In this document: positions 61,025-64,000 of the stretch, one piece after another | Layout of the letters: every line of letters starts with the position of its first letter | Numbering within the stretch: the first letter of the stretch is position 1 | DNA from: Streptomyces hayashii | Lineage (GTDB): Bacteria; Actinomycetota; Actinomycetes; Streptomycetales; Streptomycetaceae | Length of the DNA stretch: 64,000 nucleotides | Assembly: GCF_024539815.1 (NCBI RefSeq) | Contig: NZ_JAHHIU010000082.1 | Coordinates: 58,184-122,183, forward strand | Direction of reading: 5' to 3' | Position numbers and translations under genes: made by a program | The notes under the pieces: generated by a model | Database searches by the model: none | What the model was told of the DNA's origin: nothing | The model's input: only the letters and a program-made list of their open reading frames with translations

Positions 61025-61861
61025 ATGAGTGTCGTCCCCGCCGAATCCGTCGAGCCCCCCGAGCCCGCCTGGCGGCAGCGCGCCGTCGAGCGTTCCACCC
61101 GGGCGGCGAAGCTGCGCGCCGAGCAGCGCGTGCAGCGCTTCCTGGACGCGGCCCAGGAGCTCATCGCCGACAAGGGCACCACCGACTTCACCGTGCAGGA
61201 GATCGTGGAGCGCTCCCGGCAGTCGCTGCGCAGCTTCTACCAGCACTTCGACGGCAAGCACGAGCTGCTGCTCGCGCTGTTCGAGGACGCGCTGTCGAAG
61301 TCCGCCACGGAGATCCGCGAGAAGGCCTCCGCCGGGCCCGACCCGCTGGAGCGGCTGAAGATCGCGGTGGAGCTGCTCTACGACTCCTCCAGGCCCCGCC
61401 CGGGCCGGCAGTCTCCGCTGTTCACCGACTTCGCCATCCAGCTGCTGGTCAGCCACCCGGACCAGGTGGCCACGGCGCATCTGCCGCTGCTCGCCCTGTT
61501 CACCGAGCTGGTGGAGGAGGCGGTCGAGGCGGGTGTGGCCACCTCCCCCAAGGCGCGGCGCACCGCCTCCCTGCTGATGCAGACGGCCATGTTCACCGCC
61601 CAGGCGCCCGCGGCCCCGGTCGGGGCCCATCCGTCTCCGATCACCGTCGAGGAGGTCTGGGCGTTCTGTCTGGGCGGCATCACGGGTGGCGCGGCGGCCG
61701 GCGCCTCGGCTCCGACGGCGGCTCCGGCCGCGGCCGCGCCCGCCGAACGGACCGGCGCGGCGAAGAAGTCGGCCCCCGCGAAGAGGGCCTCCCCGGCCAA
61801 GAAGGCCACCTCGGCCACCAAGCCCCTTGCCCGCAAGGCGACTTCGCGGCGCCAGGCGTGA
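61025..61861 (+). CDS. TetR-family regulator with a basic, H1-like C-terminal tail; candidate regulator of the island
   Basis: 278 aa from ATG 61025. A basic stretch (RAAKLRAEQRVQ) precedes the HTH (about 38-85: FLDAAQELIADKGTTDFTVQEIVERSRQSLRSFYQHFDGKHELL). The ligand-binding domain follows to about 220. The last 40-odd residues are Ala/Pro/Lys-rich (AAKKSAPAKR, ASPAKKATSA, LARKATSRR), like histone H1 tails, and should bind DNA non-specifically. A perfect GAGAAT operator lies 93 nt upstream. A strong terminator follows, so the gene is monocistronic. That it controls the island is inference. Confidence 0.92.
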   Translation: MSVVPAESVEPPEPAWRQRAVERSTRAAKLRAEQRVQRFLDAAQELIADKGTTDFTVQEIVERSRQSLRSFYQHFDGKHELLLALFEDALSKSATEIREKASAGPDPLERLKIAVELLYDSSRPRPGRQSPLFTDFAIQLLVSHPDQVATAHLPLLALFTELVEEAVEAGVATSPKARRTASLLMQTAMFTAQAPAAPVGAHPSPITVEEVWAFCLGGITGGAAAGASAPTAAPAAAAPAERTGAAKKSAPAKRASPAKKATSATKPLARKATSRRQA

Positions 61862-61881
61862 TCTGACCGGCGACCCGCATC

Positions 61882-61912
61882 AGGGCCCTCGCGGCGCACC
61901 CGCGAGGGCCCT
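61882..61912. terminator. Strong terminator after the TetR gene
   Basis: GGGCCCTCGCGG (61883-61894), 5-nt loop, CCGCGAGGGCCC (61900-61911), extended by an A-T pair and followed by TTCTCTTC: 13-bp stem with a short pyrimidine tract, 21 nt past the stop codon. Confidence 0.85.
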
Positions 61913-62026
61913 TCTCTTCGGATCTCTCCAGGACTCTTCCCGTCAGAGGCTCTTGACCGGCGCTTTGGTCTGACCTTTGATATGTTTCGCAATCTCTCAC
62001 CAGCCTCCCGACCGAGGGGCCCCGCT

Positions 62027-63193
62027 GTGGACTTCGAGCTGACCGAGGACCAGGAGACGATCCGCAAGGCCGTGGCCGGTCTCCTGCGTGACTTCGACGA
62101 CCGGTACTGGATGGAGAAGGACCGGGACCACGCGTTCCCCGAGGAGTTCTACGCCGCCGTCGCAGGCGGCGGCTGGCTCGGCATCACGATCCCGGAGGAG
62201 CACGGCGGCCATGGCCTCGGCATCACCGAGGCGACGCTGCTGCTGGAGGAGGTCGCGCGCTCCGGCGGGGGCATGAACGCCGCCAGCGCGATCCACATGT
62301 CGATCTTCGGCATGCATCCGGTGGTCGTGCACGGCTCCGACGAACTGAAGCGCCGCACCCTGCCCCGTATCGCACGCGGCGATCTGCACGTGTGCTTCGG
62401 GGTGACGGAGCCCGGCGCCGGGCTCGACACGACGAGCATCACGACGTACGCCCGCCGGGACGGTGACCACTACGTCGTCAGCGGGCGCAAGGTCTGGATC
62501 TCCAAGGCCCTGGAGTCGGAGAAGATCCTGCTGCTGACCCGCACGGCGCGGCGGGACGAGGTCGAGAAGCCGACGGACGGCATGACGCTGTTCCTGACCG
62601 ACCTGGACCGCGACCGGGTGGACATCCGTCCGATCCCGAAGATGGGCCGCAACGCCGTCTCCTCGAACGAGGTGTTCATCGACGACCTGCGGGTGCCGGT
62701 CGCGGACCGGGTCGGCGAGGAGGGCCAGGGGTTCCGCTACCTCCTCGACGGCCTCAACCCGGAGCGGATGCTGATCGCCGCCGAGGCGCTCGGCATCGGC
62801 CGGGTGGCCCTGGACCGGGCCGTGCGCTACGGCTGCGAGCGGGAGGTGTTCGGCCGGCCCATCGGCATGAACCAGGGCATCCAGTTCCCGCTGGCCGATG
62901 CGCTCGCCCGCCTCGACGCGGCGGAACTCGTGCTGCGCAAGGCGACCTGGCTGTACGACCGGGGCCGGCCGTGCGGGCGGGAGGCGAACACCGCCAAGTA
63001 CCTGTGCGCGGACGCCGGATTCACGGCCGCCGACCGGGCGCTTCAGACACACGGCGGCATGGGCTACTCCGAGGAGTACCCCGTGGCCCGCTTCTTCCGT
63101 GAGGCACGGCTGATGCGGATCGCGCCGGTCAGCCAGGAGATGGTCCTGAACTACCTGGGGTCCCACACGCTGGGCCTGCCGAGAAGCTACTGA
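62027..63193 (+). CDS. Acyl-CoA dehydrogenase (single, homomeric type)
   Basis: 388 aa from GTG 62027 (GAGGGG 7 nt upstream); an upstream ATG at 61982 would add 15 residues without similarity. FGVTEPGAGLDTTSITTYARR, GRKVWISKALESEKILLLTRT, NEVFIDDLRVP, YGCEREVFGRPIGMNQGIQFPLA, LQTHGGMGYSEEYPVARFFREARLMRIAPVSQEM. It lacks the YEGT motif near the C-terminus (APVSQEM), as in a distinct FadE subgroup. Followed 10 nt later by an SDR gene. No GAGAAT operator was found in front. Confidence 0.92.
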   Translation: MDFELTEDQETIRKAVAGLLRDFDDRYWMEKDRDHAFPEEFYAAVAGGGWLGITIPEEHGGHGLGITEATLLLEEVARSGGGMNAASAIHMSIFGMHPVVVHGSDELKRRTLPRIARGDLHVCFGVTEPGAGLDTTSITTYARRDGDHYVVSGRKVWISKALESEKILLLTRTARRDEVEKPTDGMTLFLTDLDRDRVDIRPIPKMGRNAVSSNEVFIDDLRVPVADRVGEEGQGFRYLLDGLNPERMLIAAEALGIGRVALDRAVRYGCEREVFGRPIGMNQGIQFPLADALARLDAAELVLRKATWLYDRGRPCGREANTAKYLCADAGFTAADRALQTHGGMGYSEEYPVARFFREARLMRIAPVSQEMVLNYLGSHTLGLPRSY

Positions 63194-63203
63194 GGAGCTG
63201 GTC

Positions 63204-63971
63204 ATGACCGAGGGAACGGGACTGTTCGATCTCACCGGGCGTTCGGCGCTGGTGACCGGGGCGGCCGGAGGCATCGGCGCGGCGGTGGCCGGGGCGCTCG
63301 CCCGGGCCGGGGCCGCGGTGCTCGTCACCGACGTCGACGAGGCGGCGGCCACGGCCGTGGCCCGGAAACTGACCGCCGAGGGGCTGCGCGCCGAGGGCGC
63401 CGCCCTGGACGTCGGGGACCGGGCGGCGGCCGACGCCGCGGCGTCCCGGGCCGCCTCGCTCACCGGCGGGACACTGCACGTCCTCGTCAACAACGCGGGC
63501 GTCACCGCGCCCGCGATGTTCGAGAAACTGGAGGAGGAATCGTTCCGGCGGCTCCTCGACGTCCATGTGCTGGGAGCGTTCCACTGCGCCCGGGCCGCGC
63601 TGCAGTTCCTGCCGACGGACGGGACCGGCCGGATCATCAACGTCACGTCGTCGGCCGGTCTGACCGGCACCCTGGGACAGGTGAACTACTCGGCGGCCAA
63701 GGCGGGCGTCATCGGGTTGACGAAGTCCCTGGCCCGTGAGCTGGCCCGGAAGAACATCCTGGTCAACGCGCTCGCACCGCTGGCGGCGACACCGATGACC
63801 GAGACCATCCGCACCGACCCGAAGTTCGCGGAGCGGATGCTCGCCCGGATTCCGCTGGGCCGCTGGGCGGAGCCGGAGGAGGTCGCGGGCGCGTTCGTCT
63901 TCCTCGCCTCCGACGCGGCGTCCTTCGTCACCGGACAGGTGCTGCCGGTGGACGGCGGGCTGGTCATCTGA
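63204..63971 (+). CDS. Short-chain dehydrogenase/reductase (FabG-like)
   Basis: 255 aa. TGAAGGIGAAV nucleotide motif, VLVTDVDEA (NAD-type), NNAGVTAPAMF, catalytic Ser in INVTSSAGLTGTLGQVNYSAAKAG, and LPVDGGLVI end. It is co-directional with the acyl-CoA dehydrogenase before it, fitting a 3-hydroxyacyl-CoA dehydrogenase role. Complete in the window; the last 29 bases hold no further gene. Confidence 0.92.
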   Translation: MTEGTGLFDLTGRSALVTGAAGGIGAAVAGALARAGAAVLVTDVDEAAATAVARKLTAEGLRAEGAALDVGDRAAADAAASRAASLTGGTLHVLVNNAGVTAPAMFEKLEEESFRRLLDVHVLGAFHCARAALQFLPTDGTGRIINVTSSAGLTGTLGQVNYSAAKAGVIGLTKSLARELARKNILVNALAPLAATPMTETIRTDPKFAERMLARIPLGRWAEPEEVAGAFVFLASDAASFVTGQVLPVDGGLVI

Positions 63972-64000
63972 CGGGCGGCGGGGCGGGGCGTGGGAACGGC

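Noticed and set aside
61952..61986. Sigma-70-like promoter TTGACC ... TATGTT before the acyl-CoA dehydrogenase
   Set aside because: The spacing between the two hexamers is about 23 nt, too long; no convincing alternative -10.

Overview
The window is high-GC actinobacterial DNA, most likely a Streptomyces chromosome. Supporting signs are the strong GC bias at third codon positions, frequent GTG starts, 1-4 nt stop/start overlaps, a three-gene unit resembling CseA-CseB-CseC, a snapalysin-type protease and a secreted ribosome-inactivating protein. No rRNA, tRNA, CRISPR array, PKS or NRPS gene was seen.

Region 1 (1-8.4 kb) holds regulatory and exported functions. It contains the end of a sensor kinase with its NarL-type regulator, a secreted rRNA N-glycosidase (RIP family), a lipoprotein/OmpR-regulator/histidine-kinase trio, two paralogous MarR regulators around an NAD(P)-binding protein, an orphan Tat-exported solute-binding protein and a small DUF4333-like protein.

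Region 2 (8.6-64 kb) is a large acyl-CoA catabolic island. It encodes a branched-chain-amino-acid-type ABC importer (fused LivHM, LivG, LivF, with a distant LivK-like lipoprotein) and three acyl-CoA synthetases. It also encodes two heteromeric acyl-CoA dehydrogenase pairs plus a single one, two enoyl-CoA hydratases, several SDRs, a thiolase, a TesB thioesterase, two CaiB-type CoA-transferases and a B12-dependent acyl-CoA mutase (separate large and small subunits) with an LLM flavoprotein. Oxygenation is served by a Rieske oxygenase, a FAD/2Fe-2S reductase, a P450 with ferredoxin and a TauD-like dioxygenase. Further members are three amidohydrolases, an aldehyde dehydrogenase and a single-chain fusion of a DUF35 domain with an Ltp-type thiolase-like domain, the two halves of the aldolase that trims steroid side chains. 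The content suggests degradation of a cyclic or branched carboxylic acid (steroid-, terpenoid- or alicyclic-like). No ring-cleavage set (HsaC, HsaD, KstD) and no Mce importer is present, so the substrate is unknown.

The main discovery is a shared palindrome, GAGAAT-NNN-ATTCTC. It occurs perfectly five times and with one mismatch twice more, at almost every divergent promoter of the island (14.19, 20.16, 31.71, 33.31, 54.78, 54.87 and 60.92 kb), with two weaker variants at 39.65 and 54.74 kb. One perfect copy precedes a TetR-family gene (61025-61861), which is therefore the best candidate regulator. The sites tie about 35 genes in about ten transcription units into one probable regulon.

Unrelated genes interrupt the island: a secreted beta-propeller protein and a lipase-like hydrolase flanking remnants of an IS701-type transposase and a phosphotransferase (21-24.8 kb), a snapalysin (36 kb) and a secreted GH3 glycosidase (39.8-42.3 kb).
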